Assembly: GCA_036005845.1 (NCBI GenBank)
Contig: DASYQD010000118.1
Span: 1-64,000 of the forward strand
Reading direction: 5' to 3'
Origin: DASYQD01 sp036005845
Lineage (GTDB): Bacteria > Acidobacteriota > Thermoanaerobaculia > Multivoradales > JAIOJS01
Length of the DNA stretch: 64,000 bases
A program made the translations under genes and the position numbers. Every line of letters begins with the position of its first letter. Position 1 is the first letter of the stretch. Under the pieces are notes generated by a model, which saw only the letters and a list, made by a program, of their open reading frames with translations, did not search any database and was not told the origin of the DNA. This document shows positions 16,665-30,529 of this stretch, piece after piece.

Positions 16665-18002
16665 ATGAGTGTCGTCCTCTCCGTCGAAGACGCGGGCCCT
16701 TGCCGCAAGCAGTTGAAGATCGAGGTGCCGGGGCCGGCGGTGGCCGCCGAGACCGAGCGCGTCATCGGCGAGTACCGCAAGCGTGCGCGGCTGCCCGGCT
16801 TCCGCGTCGGCAAGGTGCCGGCCAACCTCGTCCGCTCGCGGTTCAAGAAGGAGATCGAGCAGGACGTCGTCGAGCGCCTGGTGCCGCGCTACTGGCATCA
16901 GGCCGAGGCCGAGCAGAAGCTCGACCCGCTGCTGCCGCCCGAGCTCGGCGAGGTCGACCTCAACCTCGGCGAGTCGATGACCTTCACCGCCACCGTCGAG
17001 ACGCGGCCGGAGATCGCGCTCGGCAGCTACAAGGACGTGTCGCTGCCCGATCCCTCCACTGAGGCGACGAACGACGAGGTCGACAAGCAGCTCGAAGACC
17101 TGCGCCGCCGCGCCGGGGAGTGGAAGAAGGTCGAGCGCCCCGCCGGCCGCGGCGACCGCGTCGTCGCGGAGATCACCGAAGTCGGCGCCGAGCCGAGCGC
17201 CAACGCCGAGCCGCAAAAGACCTCGTTCGAAGTGGGCGACGAGCGCGTCTGGGAGGAGCTTTCCCTCGCCGCCACCGGCCTCTCCCCCGGCCAGGGCTCG
17301 ACCTTCCGCCGCCGCGCCGCCGAGGGGGAGGAGGCCAAGGAGTACAAGGTCAAGGTCGAGTCCGTAGAAGAGCTGGAGCTGGCTTCGCTCGACGACGAGC
17401 TGGCGAAGAAGGTGAGCAAGTTCCAGACCCTCTCCGAGCTGCGCTCCGCCGTGGACCAGATGATCGTCGACGCCAAGAAGCGCGACCGCGCCCGCCAGCG
17501 CGAGAACGCACTGCTCAACACCCTGCGCGAGCGCCACCCGCTGCAGCTCCCCGAGGGTGTCGTGCAGCAGGAGATGGAGACGATGGTGCGCGAGTACGCC
17601 CACCAGCTCGCCCACCAGGGCGTCAACCTCGACAAGGCCGAGATCGACTGGGGTGCGCTCGGCGAGCGCGCCCGCCCCGATGCCGAGCGCGTCGTCCACT
17701 CGCGGCTGCTGCTCGACGCCATCGCCGAGGCGGAGTCGATCGCGGTTCCCGAGGAGCGGCTCGAGGCGCTGCTCGCCGAGATCGCCCGCGAGCGCAAGTC
17801 GACACCGCTCGCCGTTCGGCGCGACCTCGACAGCTCGGGGCGCCTGACCGGCCTGCGCCGCCAGCTTCGCCGCCAGGAAACCGTGCGCCACCTGCTCGGC
17901 GACGACGCCGGACTAGAATCCGGTTTCGCCGAGCCGCATGTGCATGATCATGATGACACGATCACGAGCATCACCACGAACACGACCACGACTGAGCAGT
18001 AG
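16665..18002 (+). CDS. tig: Trigger factor (ribosome-associated chaperone), altered C-terminal tail
   Basis: Trigger factor binds the ribosome exit tunnel and protects nascent chains. The 445-residue product has the ribosome-binding domain with the signature RARLPGFRVGKVPANLV (residues about 41-57), a PPIase-like middle domain (near 150-250) and the long helical C-terminal chaperone domain. The final segment reads HVHDHDD and then continues with a Thr-rich, unrelated tail to the TAG at 18000. In the -1 frame the same DNA continues with a His/Asp/Glu-rich tail ending in TGA at 17993-17995, suggesting a one-base loss. The tail lies outside the folded domains, so the chaperone should still function. 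clpP, clpX and lon follow, the usual order. Confidence 0.95.
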   Translation: MSVVLSVEDAGPCRKQLKIEVPGPAVAAETERVIGEYRKRARLPGFRVGKVPANLVRSRFKKEIEQDVVERLVPRYWHQAEAEQKLDPLLPPELGEVDLNLGESMTFTATVETRPEIALGSYKDVSLPDPSTEATNDEVDKQLEDLRRRAGEWKKVERPAGRGDRVVAEITEVGAEPSANAEPQKTSFEVGDERVWEELSLAATGLSPGQGSTFRRRAAEGEEAKEYKVKVESVEELELASLDDELAKKVSKFQTLSELRSAVDQMIVDAKKRDRARQRENALLNTLRERHPLQLPEGVVQQEMETMVREYAHQLAHQGVNLDKAEIDWGALGERARPDAERVVHSRLLLDAIAEAESIAVPEERLEALLAEIARERKSTPLAVRRDLDSSGRLTGLRRQLRRQETVRHLLGDDAGLESGFAEPHVHDHDDTITSITTNTTTTEQ

Positions 18003-18018
18003 AGGACGGAACGAACCG

Positions 18019-18624
18019 ATGCTGGTACCGATGGTTGTCGAGCAGACGAGCCGGGGCGAGCGGGCCTACGACATCTTCTCGCGCCTGCTCAAGGACAACA
18101 TCATCTTCCTCGGCCGCGCCATCGACGACGACATCGCCAACCTGGTGATCGCGCAGATGCTCTTCCTCGAGGCCGAGAACCCCGAGCGCGACATCGCCCT
18201 CTACCTCAACTCCCCCGGCGGCTCGATCAGCGCCGGCATGGCGATCTACGACACCATGCAGTACATCCGCCCCGACGTGGCCACCGTGTGCGTCGGGCAG
18301 GCGGCGTCGATGGCGGCGCTGCTGCTCGCCGGCGGCGCCAAGGGGAAGCGCTCGGTGCTGCCCAACAGCCGGGTGCTCATCCACCAGCCGCTGCTCTACG
18401 GCCTCCAGGGCCAGGCCACCGAGATCGAGATCCACGCCCGCGAGCTGCTGCGCATGCGCGAGCGGCTCGACGAGATCCTCGCCTTCCACACCGGCAAGCC
18501 GGTGGAGCAGATCCACCTCGACACCGAGCGCGACAAGATCTTCAGCGCCCAGGAGTCGGTGGACTACGGCCTCGCCGACCAGGTCATGGCCCGTCGCCGG
18601 GCGCCGGGGCCCGTACCAGGCTGA
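18019..18624 (+). CDS. clpP: ATP-dependent Clp protease proteolytic subunit ClpP
   Basis: ClpP is the tetradecameric serine peptidase that degrades proteins delivered by ClpX or ClpA/C. The 201-residue product has the catalytic triad Ser97 (CVGQAASMAALLL), His122 (SRVLIHQPL) and Asp172 (DTERDKIF). The N-terminal LVPMVVEQTSRGERAYDIFS loop is typical. The ATG at 18019 follows an AGAGGACGGA ribosome-binding site. The gene begins 16 bases after tig and is followed by a 210-base gap before clpX. Confidence 0.98.
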   Translation: MLVPMVVEQTSRGERAYDIFSRLLKDNIIFLGRAIDDDIANLVIAQMLFLEAENPERDIALYLNSPGGSISAGMAIYDTMQYIRPDVATVCVGQAASMAALLLAGGAKGKRSVLPNSRVLIHQPLLYGLQGQATEIEIHARELLRMRERLDEILAFHTGKPVEQIHLDTERDKIFSAQESVDYGLADQVMARRRAPGPVPG

Positions 18625-18834
18625 GCGATCCAGAGGCCCGGCTGATCCCGCCCCTCGCCGGTCGCCGCGCCTACCGGTTAGAGGCTCATGCGCCCTCTGG
18701 TAGACTCACCTCGTCTCCCCACTCTTTGGAGCTAGGAATAGGGGTTGAGAGCGGGACGGTTCTAAGGGACGAGGGCAGCCCGCCCACAGAGCACATAGGC
18801 CAGTCGCCAGCCTAAGCACCCATCCGGAGGAGAG

Positions 18835-20073
<1,239 letters not shown>

Positions 20074-20082
20074 CCCCTAAAG

Positions 20083-22515
<2,433 letters not shown>

Positions 22516-22662
22516 TCCGCCGCCTAACCCGATTTGACTCCCTAGCCTCTCAGATCGCATACTGACGCTCTCGACGCTTTCCCCTTTCCCTCAGGCACAA
22601 CGCGGTTAGTTGACACGGCGCCTCGCGCGGTCCGCTTCGGCGGCCGCTAGGGCCACACTCCA

Positions 22663-23275
22663 GTGGAGAACATCCAGACCGCCGAGTACGTCCGCTCGGC
22701 ACACTCGGCACGAGACCTGCTTGACGACGGTCGCCCCCAGGTGGCCTTCGTGGGCCGTTCCAACGTCGGCAAGTCGAGCCTCTTGAACGCGCTGTTGCGG
22801 CGCAAGGGGTTGGCGAAGACGAGCGCGACGCCGGGACGGACGCAGACCATCAACTACTTCCTGATCAACGACCGCCTCTGGTTCGTGGACCTTCCCGGCT
22901 ACGGATACGCCAAGACCAGCAAAGACAAACGACACGCCTGGGCCAAGACCGTGGAGCAATACTTCGAACGCGCGCTGCCGGCGGCCATCGCCGTGCTGCT
23001 GATCGACGCCAAGGTGGGCGGCACGCCGCTCGACGCCGCGGCGTGGGAGTACCTGACGTCGAGCGGCGCCGAGCCGGTCGTCGTCGCCACCAAGGTCGAC
23101 AAGGTGCCGCGCGGCAAGCGCCACCAGGCCCGCGTCGCGCTGCGCGAGCGCGTCGGCATCCCCGACGGCTATCCGGTCGCCGAAGTCTCGGCGAGCACCG
23201 GCGAGGGCATCCGCGAGTTGATGAAAGAGATCGGCGTCCGCCTGCAGACACCGCTTGCGAGGAGTGGAGCACACC

Positions 23276-23283
<8 letters not shown>
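22663..23283 (+). CDS. engB: Ribosome biogenesis GTP-binding protein EngB/YsxC
   Basis: EngB is an essential GTPase for late 50S assembly. The 206-residue product has G1 GRSNVGKSS, G2 SATPGRTQTINY, G3 DLPGYG, G4 TKVD and G5 SASTGEG. The TrmE-Era-like fold is complete. The GTG at 22663 is the first start that leaves the family N-terminus intact. A TTGACA at 22610-22615 in the 147-base gap after lon might be a -35 box, but no convincing -10 is at the right distance. The stop overlaps the rho start by eight bases. Confidence 0.96.
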
Positions 23284-24961
<1,678 letters not shown>

Positions 24962-24980
24962 CGCGGCCAGGACGGGCGAA

Positions 24981-25011
24981 TCCGCGAGCGCTCCGTCAGC
25001 GCGGACGTTTG
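24981..25011 (+). terminator. Weak candidate terminator after rho
   Basis: TCCGC and GCGGA flank an inner stem GCGCT/AGCGC with loop CCGTC, followed by CGTTTG. The stem is GC-rich but the T-run is only three bases long, so this is a weak intrinsic terminator at best. It sits between rho and the toxin-antitoxin promoter. Confidence 0.3.
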
Positions 25012-25043
25012 CTTGGAGCTCACCTGTGCAACTATCATAGTTG
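25009..25043 (+). promoter_or_regulatory. Promoter with overlapping palindromic operator of toxin-antitoxin pair 1
   Basis: TTGCTT (25009-25014) and TATCAT (25033-25038) are separated by 18 bases. The -10 box lies inside a perfect palindrome CAACTAT-C-ATAGTTG (25029-25043). Phd/YefM antitoxins normally repress their own operon by binding palindromes at this position, so this is a likely operator. A GGAGG ribosome-binding site follows directly at 25046. Confidence 0.6.
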
Positions 25044-25058
25044 CCGGAGGTGCTCGAC

Positions 25059-25376
25059 ATGGCCGAGAAGGTTTCGACGATGGCCGTCAGGGCGCGCATA
25101 GGCGACATGCTCAACCGTGTCGCGCTCCGTCACGACGAGTTCATCATCGAGCGCAAGGGAAAGCCCTTGGCGGCGCTGGTGCCGATCGAACGGCTCGACC
25201 AGATGCGGCAATTCGCCCGCCGCCATGCGCGCGAGTTCCTCGGCCGCCAGAAGGGTCGGGCTGGGGACAAGCTCACCGATGAGGAGGCGATGGACGTCGC
25301 GCTCGCCGCACAGCGGACAGCCCGCCGCCGCATCCGCCAAGGCATCGCCCGCCCGCGCCGAACCCGCAAGCCGTAG
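25059..25376 (+). CDS. Phd/YefM-type antitoxin
   Basis: This is a 105-residue antitoxin. The N-terminal Phd/YefM DNA-binding domain is EKVSTMAVRARIGDMLNRVA followed by FIIERKGKPLAALVPIERLD. The C-terminal half is Arg- and Gln-rich and presumably wraps the toxin. The ATG at 25059 is chosen because of the GGAGG ribosome-binding site 9-14 bases upstream. The PIN toxin begins 5 bases after the stop, the typical antitoxin-first order. Self-regulation through the 25029-25043 palindrome is likely. Confidence 0.85.
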   Translation: MAEKVSTMAVRARIGDMLNRVALRHDEFIIERKGKPLAALVPIERLDQMRQFARRHAREFLGRQKGRAGDKLTDEEAMDVALAAQRTARRRIRQGIARPRRTRKP

Positions 25377-25381
25377 ACCTC

Positions 25382-25804
25382 GTGCGGGCGCTGCTCGACA
25401 GCAACGTGCTCCTGAGTGCGGCGATTCGGCCTAGCGGGCCGCCGGGGCGGATCGTCGCAGCCCTGGTCGAGCACGACGCATTCGAGCTTGTACTCTCACC
25501 GGCGATCCTCGCCGAGGTCGAAGCGGCGCTTGCGCTGCCGAAGATCCGCCGCTACTTCGAGGATCCCAGCGAAGCGCTGCGTTGGTTGGCCGATCTCGCG
25601 GTTCTCTCCGACATCGCCGCCGATACTGGCCGCGCAGAGGGTGTGTGCCGGGATCCTGACGACGACGCCGTCCTGTCAGCGGCGCTGGAAGGTCGTGCTG
25701 AGGTGATCGTGAGCGGTGACGCCGACCTGCTGGCGCTAGAAGAACACGAAGGCATTGCCATCGTCACCCCGCGCGATTTCCTGAAGCTCATCGCGGCTGA
25801 CTAG
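25382..25804 (+). CDS. PIN-domain toxin (COG1569-type endoribonuclease)
   Basis: This is a 140-residue PIN ribonuclease of the PIN_3/COG1569 type. The four acidic active-site residues can be seen: Asp in LLDSNVLLSA, Glu in ILAEVEAAL, Asp in CRDPDDDAVLSAAL and Asp in VSGDADLLAL. It probably cleaves RNA when freed from the antitoxin encoded just upstream. It starts at GTG. The PIN type and the acidic set are intact, so it should be active. Confidence 0.87.
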   Translation: MRALLDSNVLLSAAIRPSGPPGRIVAALVEHDAFELVLSPAILAEVEAALALPKIRRYFEDPSEALRWLADLAVLSDIAADTGRAEGVCRDPDDDAVLSAALEGRAEVIVSGDADLLALEEHEGIAIVTPRDFLKLIAAD

Positions 25805-25893
25805 ACCTGTAAAGAGCGACGACGCGTCGGTCGGCGCGTGAGAGAGGCGGAAGCGTATAGTGAATTTTAAATCTGCGGAGAAAGGGGGAGATC

Positions 25894-27039
25894 ATGAAAG
25901 AGGCACCGGAGCAGCCGCTGCGTGGGCCGGCGGCATTCGAGTCCGAGGAGCCGGAGGCGCTGCAGGCGCAGGCGGCGATCCTGCTTTCGGTGGGCGCGGA
26001 GCTGCGCGGCGACCGCGTCGCGGTGCAGGCGAAGTCGGCGGCGGCAGCGGCGCCGGCGGACATGCTGGAGACGGCGGTGCTGGACGAGTTTCCCATCCCG
26101 CGGTTGGCGCCGCCCGGGAGAAGGATTTCGGGACGCAAGGCGCTGGAGGCCGTCGCGGCTGATGCGGCCGAAGCGAAGGCAGCCGAGGCGGAAGCGGCGG
26201 AGGCACCGGCGCGGCCGTCTCGACTCGCCGAGCTCGCCGAGACGCTTTACGAGCGTCAATCGGCTACTGCCGCTGCCGCGCTATCGCACGCGGCGCTGCG
26301 CCACCCGTACGAGCTGGTGCGCGTCGCGGCTGCCAACGCCGCGCTCGCCGTGACGACCGAGCCGCGGGAGCCGTATCGCGTCCTGGTCGAAGGCACCTAC
26401 AGCGACGACGAGCTGGTGCGCGACGTGGCGGCCACCTCGCTGGCGCGCTATCGCCCCGACCATCCGCGCCTCGCCGCGCTGGCTCCCGAGCCGCCGCCGC
26501 CGGGTGAAGGCACCGCCGAGACCTCGACGCTCGTGCACGGCACCTGGGCCGCGAACGGCACCTGGTGGCGCCCCGCTGGCGACTTCTGGAGCTACGTCGA
26601 CGCCGACGTCTGGCACGACCTCTACGACCAGAACGACTTCTACAAGTGGAGCGGCGGCTACAGCGACGGCGCGCGCGACCAGGGCGCCGACCTGCTGGTG
26701 ACGTGGATGAACAACCACGGCGCCGCCGGTCTGTCGCTGATGGCCCACAGCCACGGCGCCAGCGTCACCATGCTGGCGAGCTGGCGCGGCGTCAACTTCG
26801 GGCGCGTCGTCTTCCTCAGCGCGCCGGTGCACCCGGCGAAGTACAAGATGAACTTCGCCGCCGTGCAGCGGGTCGTCTCGTTCCGCGTCAAGCTCGACCT
26901 CGTGCTGCTCGCCGACGGCAGCGGCTCGAAGTTCAGCGACCCGCGCTACAACGAGAATGTGCTGCCGATCTGGTTCAACCACTCGGCGACGCACGACCCC
27001 GACATCTGGCGGCGCTACGACCTGCGGTCGAAGCTGTAG
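25894..27039 (+). CDS. HEAT-repeat protein with C-terminal alpha/beta-hydrolase-like domain
   Basis: This is a 381-residue protein of unknown function. Residues 1-100 are Ala/Glu-rich and probably disordered. Residues about 105-200 hold HEAT-like helical pairs (HPYELVRVAAANAALAV; DDELVRDVAATSLARYR). From 205 an esterase-like fold follows: oxyanion loop LVHGTWAANG, nucleophile elbow MAHSHGASV with Ser286 (the usual first Gly of GxSxG is Ala), and a candidate catalytic His367 in SATHDPDIW. It has no signal peptide. A strong ribosome-binding site GGGGGAG precedes the ATG. A small HEAT protein follows 21 bases later. The architecture suggests a lipase-like enzyme docked to a partner. Confidence 0.75.
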   Translation: MKEAPEQPLRGPAAFESEEPEALQAQAAILLSVGAELRGDRVAVQAKSAAAAAPADMLETAVLDEFPIPRLAPPGRRISGRKALEAVAADAAEAKAAEAEAAEAPARPSRLAELAETLYERQSATAAAALSHAALRHPYELVRVAAANAALAVTTEPREPYRVLVEGTYSDDELVRDVAATSLARYRPDHPRLAALAPEPPPPGEGTAETSTLVHGTWAANGTWWRPAGDFWSYVDADVWHDLYDQNDFYKWSGGYSDGARDQGADLLVTWMNNHGAAGLSLMAHSHGASVTMLASWRGVNFGRVVFLSAPVHPAKYKMNFAAVQRVVSFRVKLDLVLLADGSGSKFSDPRYNENVLPIWFNHSATHDPDIWRRYDLRSKL

Positions 27040-27060
27040 CCGGGCTGCTAACGTCGCCTC

Positions 27061-27411
27061 GTGAAGCTCGGATCGGCGCTCGCCACCTTTGGCAAGAGCG
27101 CGGCGCTCAGCCTGGGCTCCGCCGCCGCCGCCCGCAGCCTGCTCGCCGATCTCTCCTCGGCCGACGAGAACGTGCGCACCCTCGCCGGCATGTTCCTCGT
27201 CCGCAACGGCCGCCGCTCGCTGCCGGTGCTGCGCCAGGCACTGGCGCGGCGCGAGCAGCTTCCCACGGTGCTGACCATGCTGGCCGACATCGCCGCCCCC
27301 GAGAGCGAGGCCGAGATCGGCCGCTTCGTCGACGACGCCGATCCCGAAGTCGCGCAGGCGGCCCGCATGGCCCTCGACGTTTGGCGGCGAAATCGATCGG
27401 GGCCTCGCTGA
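27061..27411 (+). CDS. Small HEAT-repeat protein
   Basis: This is a 116-residue helical protein made of about three HEAT-like repeats (SADENVRTLAGMFLVRNG; LPTVLTMLADIAAPESEAEI; DADPEVAQAARMALDVWRR). It starts at GTG, 21 bases after the HEAT/hydrolase gene, and is likely co-transcribed. The repeats resemble those in its neighbour, so the two proteins may bind each other or share a ligand. No enzyme motif is seen. Confidence 0.7.
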   Translation: MKLGSALATFGKSAALSLGSAAAARSLLADLSSADENVRTLAGMFLVRNGRRSLPVLRQALARREQLPTVLTMLADIAAPESEAEIGRFVDDADPEVAQAARMALDVWRRNRSGPR

Positions 27412-27419
27412 GACACGAA

Positions 27420-27455
27420 GGGTGGGGGCCATCCCCCGCCCTCCGTGGTTCGGAG
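27420..27455. terminator. Hairpins between convergent genes
   Basis: GGGTGGGGG-CCAT-CCCCCGCCC (27420-27441) forms a nine-pair stem with one wobble, followed by CTCCG-TGGTT-CGGAG (27441-27455). They lie between the HEAT gene and the convergent TonB receptor gene. No T-run follows on either strand, so they could be a Rho-assisted or bidirectional terminator. Confidence 0.4.
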
Positions 27456-27473
27456 CCTACGGGAGCCGGCGCT

Positions 27474-30407
27474 CTAGAAGAGCACCTTCAAACCGAGCTG
27501 GATGATCCGCGGGTCGCCGGCGCCGCTGCGCACGGTGCCGTCGAAGTTGAAGGCGAGGTTGGTGGTCTCCGGGCGCAGGAAGTTGGCGCGGTCGAGGAGG
27601 TTGAAGACCTCGAAGACCGGCTGAACGGTAACGTTGCCGAAGGCGAAGTCCTTCGACAGCCTCAGGTCGAGCGAGGAGAAGATGTTGTCCTTGCGACCGA
27701 GGTTGCGCTGGACGACGGAGGCGCAGGGGTCTGCAGGGGTAGGTCCCGGTGTGCAGCGGTCGGCGGGCGATGCGGCATCGGCACCGCTGGCGGTGATCGA
27801 CTTCGGCTGCGCCGAGCGGTAGGCGTAGCGCAGGTTGAAGTCGACTCCCCACGGCAGGTTGTAGAGCAGCCAGGCGTTGACGCGGTGGCGCTGGTCGCGG
27901 TTGGAGTAGCCGTACTCACGGTCGAGCTGAGTGATGTCGGCGTAGGTGAAGGTGAAGGGGTCGCGCTCGTTGTCGTCGTCCGACTTGTCCTTCGACCAGG
28001 TGTAGTAGAGCTGGTAGGCGTAGTTGTGCGACTGCCGCTTGTCGAGCCCGAGGGTGACGCCGCGGTAGCGGCTCTTCGCCGTCGACTCCACGGTGGTGAG
28101 CGTGGCGATGCCGTTGCTGCCACCCGGCGGCAGGCCGCTGCTCCACGGCGAGCCGAGCCGCGGGTCGTTGCGGTTGGTGAAGCGCGTGATGTGGTCGGTG
28201 TTGGCGTAGTTGAGCTTGACCAGCGCGGCAGTCTCGGGCATCACTTCGCGCTCGTACGAGAAGCTGTAGGAAGTGGTGCGCGGGGTCTGCCAGTCCTCGT
28301 CGAAGACGAAGACGTCGGGGAAGAACACGTCGCCGCCCTGCAGGAGCTGGGTGTAGGGCGGCGGCGTGCCGACGCCGGTGGCGCGGAAGAGCGTCTGCCC
28401 CAGGCTGCCGTTGGTGGAGCGGCTGGAGGCGAGGTCGAGGGCGGGGAGCCGCGCATGGTAGACGCCGGCGGTGGCGCGGACCACCGACTTCTGGTCGTCG
28501 CCCGGCACCCACGAGATGCCCAGCCGCGGCTGCCACATCGACCAGTCGTCCGGGATGTCGCCGTTGCTGGGGAACCGCTGGCCGTTGCGGGTCTGGCCGA
28601 TGAAGGGAGCGAAGTACACCTGGCTCGGCGGCGTCCGCACGTCGGGGTTGTCGAGCCCCTCCCAGCGCAGGCCGTAGTCGACGGTCAGGTTGGGCCGCGG
28701 CTTCCAGCTGTCCTGCACGTAGATCGCCGGCTCGCGCTGCTTGATGTCCTGCGTGCCGGCCGCTTCGACGCTGGTGCTGCCGACGCCCGCCTGCTGCAGG
28801 TAGAGCAACACGACGCCCTGCGTGCCGCCACTGTTGTAGTAGTTGATGAAGTCGCTGGTGGTCAAGAAGACGAAGCGCCCGTTGGCGAAGCCGATGAAGG
28901 TCTGCGACGAGGTCACCTCGTTGAGGTCGAAGCCGGCCTTGAACGAGTGGTTGCCGCGCAGATAGGAGAGGTTGTCGGTGATCTGCTTGCGGTCGTCGTT
29001 GTACTTGACGGGCAGGAAGAAGGGCATGCCCCAGCGCGCGCCGCTGGGCGTGAAGTCGTCGTTGAAGAGGATGGCGGTGTCGGGGAAGGGCCGGTTCTGG
29101 CCGGGGATGTTCGGCCCCTCGTAGGGGCGCGGCCGCCATTCCTTGGCGTACTGCGCGCGCACCTCGTTGAGGGTGTTGTCCGAAAGGGTGGTGATGAGGG
29201 AAAAGGTGCCGGCGTGCGAATAGTCCTGCTCGACGCCGTTGGCCGAGCGGCCCCACTGGTCGACGTCGAAGGTGCCGTTCACCTGCTCGGAGTTGGTGTA
29301 GCTGTAGCGGAAGGACGCCAGGTTGCTCGCCGAAGCCTGCCAGTCGACTTTCGCCTGCGCCACCTCGGCGTCGTCGCTGCGCTCGATGGGGCCGTTCTCG
29401 TTGGGCAGCCCGATGCTGGCGAGGAAGGAGACCAGGCGCGGGTCCATGCGGTTGGGGTTCGTCTGCTTGGTGCGGTTGCTGCGCTGCACGTCGGCGGCGA
29501 CGAAGTAGAAGAGCTTGTCGGCGATGAACGGGCCGCCGAGCGTGAAGCCGCCCTGCTTGCGGTCGAAGCTGCCCTCCTCGGCGCTCGAACCGTCAGGGTT
29601 CTTCGGCGTGTTGGAGAGGCTGTCGTTGGTGAAGAAGCCGTGCACGCTGCCCTGTAGCTGGTTGGTGCCCGACTTGGTGATGACGTTGACGAAGCCGCCC
29701 GAGGAGCGCCCGAACTCGGCCGGCGCCCCGTCGGCGACCACCACCACCTCTTGCACGGCGTCGAGGTTGAAGGTGAAGGGCGGCCGCTGGCCGCCGCGCT
29801 GCTCGCCGAAGAAGGGGTTGTTGAAGTCGGCGCCGTCCACCGAGATGTTGTTGGAGATGCCCTTCTGGCCGTTGATCGACAGCTCGTCGCCGTCGGGCCC
29901 CTGCACGATGGTGACGCCGGGGGTGAGCTTGACGAAGTCGAGGAAGTTGCGGCCGTTGTTGGGCAGCCCTTCGACCGCCTTGCTGTCGATGCGCACGGTG
30001 CCTTCGGTGCGCGAGGTCTCGATCACCGGCGCCTCGCCGGTGACGGTGATCGCCTCGGTCACCGTCGGCGGCTGCAGGGGCAGGTCGAGGTCGACGATCT
30101 GGCCGACGCCGAGCTGGACGCCCTCGCGCGTCAGGTTCGAGAAGCCGTCTGCCGCGACGACGATGCGGTAGGGGCCGAGCGGCAGCAGCACGCCGCGGAA
30201 GCGGCCGGCGCCGTCGGTGACGAGGGTCTTCTCGAAGTTGGTGGCGGTGTTGGTCAACACGACGCTGGCGCCCGCCACCCCGTTGCCTTCGCTGGTGACG
30301 GTGCCCTGGATGACGCCGGTAGTGGCCTGGGACTGGGCGAGGACGCCGGACGCGGCGGCCAACAGCAGGGCGGCCGCGCACAGACTCGCACGCAATGCTC
30401 TCCGCAT
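27474..30407 (-). CDS. TonB-dependent outer-membrane receptor, Oar-like with carboxypeptidase-regulatory domain
   Basis: This is a 977-residue outer-membrane protein. It has a Sec signal peptide (MRRALRASLCAAALLLAAAS ... VLAQS), then a carboxypeptidase-regulatory-like beta-sandwich (residues about 30-115, GTVTSEGNGVAGASVVLTN), a plug domain (about 120-240, LDAVQEVVVVADGAPAEFGR) and a large beta-barrel ending in Phe (LGLKVLF), the usual BamA signal. Such receptors are abundant in Acidobacteriota and take up large or scarce substrates with TonB energy; the substrate here is unknown. GGAGGA lies upstream of the ATG. No SusD-like partner gene is next to it. Confidence 0.93.
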   Translation of the reverse strand: MRRALRASLCAAALLLAAASGVLAQSQATTGVIQGTVTSEGNGVAGASVVLTNTATNFEKTLVTDGAGRFRGVLLPLGPYRIVVAADGFSNLTREGVQLGVGQIVDLDLPLQPPTVTEAITVTGEAPVIETSRTEGTVRIDSKAVEGLPNNGRNFLDFVKLTPGVTIVQGPDGDELSINGQKGISNNISVDGADFNNPFFGEQRGGQRPPFTFNLDAVQEVVVVADGAPAEFGRSSGGFVNVITKSGTNQLQGSVHGFFTNDSLSNTPKNPDGSSAEEGSFDRKQGGFTLGGPFIADKLFYFVAADVQRSNRTKQTNPNRMDPRLVSFLASIGLPNENGPIERSDDAEVAQAKVDWQASASNLASFRYSYTNSEQVNGTFDVDQWGRSANGVEQDYSHAGTFSLITTLSDNTLNEVRAQYAKEWRPRPYEGPNIPGQNRPFPDTAILFNDDFTPSGARWGMPFFLPVKYNDDRKQITDNLSYLRGNHSFKAGFDLNEVTSSQTFIGFANGRFVFLTTSDFINYYNSGGTQGVVLLYLQQAGVGSTSVEAAGTQDIKQREPAIYVQDSWKPRPNLTVDYGLRWEGLDNPDVRTPPSQVYFAPFIGQTRNGQRFPSNGDIPDDWSMWQPRLGISWVPGDDQKSVVRATAGVYHARLPALDLASSRSTNGSLGQTLFRATGVGTPPPYTQLLQGGDVFFPDVFVFDEDWQTPRTTSYSFSYEREVMPETAALVKLNYANTDHITRFTNRNDPRLGSPWSSGLPPGGSNGIATLTTVESTAKSRYRGVTLGLDKRQSHNYAYQLYYTWSKDKSDDDNERDPFTFTYADITQLDREYGYSNRDQRHRVNAWLLYNLPWGVDFNLRYAYRSAQPKSITASGADAASPADRCTPGPTPADPCASVVQRNLGRKDNIFSSLDLRLSKDFAFGNVTVQPVFEVFNLLDRANFLRPETTNLAFNFDGTVRSGAGDPRIIQLGLKVLF

Positions 30408-30436
30408 GATTCCTCCTTCTCGCGTGGAAGGACCGC

Positions 30437-30465
30437 ACTCTACGCCAGCGCCCGCAGGGCGGCAA
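30437..30465 (-). promoter_or_regulatory. Candidate sigma-70 promoter of the TonB receptor gene
   Basis: On the minus strand TTGCCG (30465-30460) and TAGAGT (30442-30437) are 17 bases apart. Transcription would begin near 30430, about 23 bases before the ATG, with the GGAGGA ribosome-binding site in between. The fit is moderate. Confidence 0.45.
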
Positions 30466-30529
30466 TCGGAAAACCGCCGGCCGGTGCGTTGTCACAGCGC
30501 CGCTAACAATGTGCTGATGCCGCTGGCGG

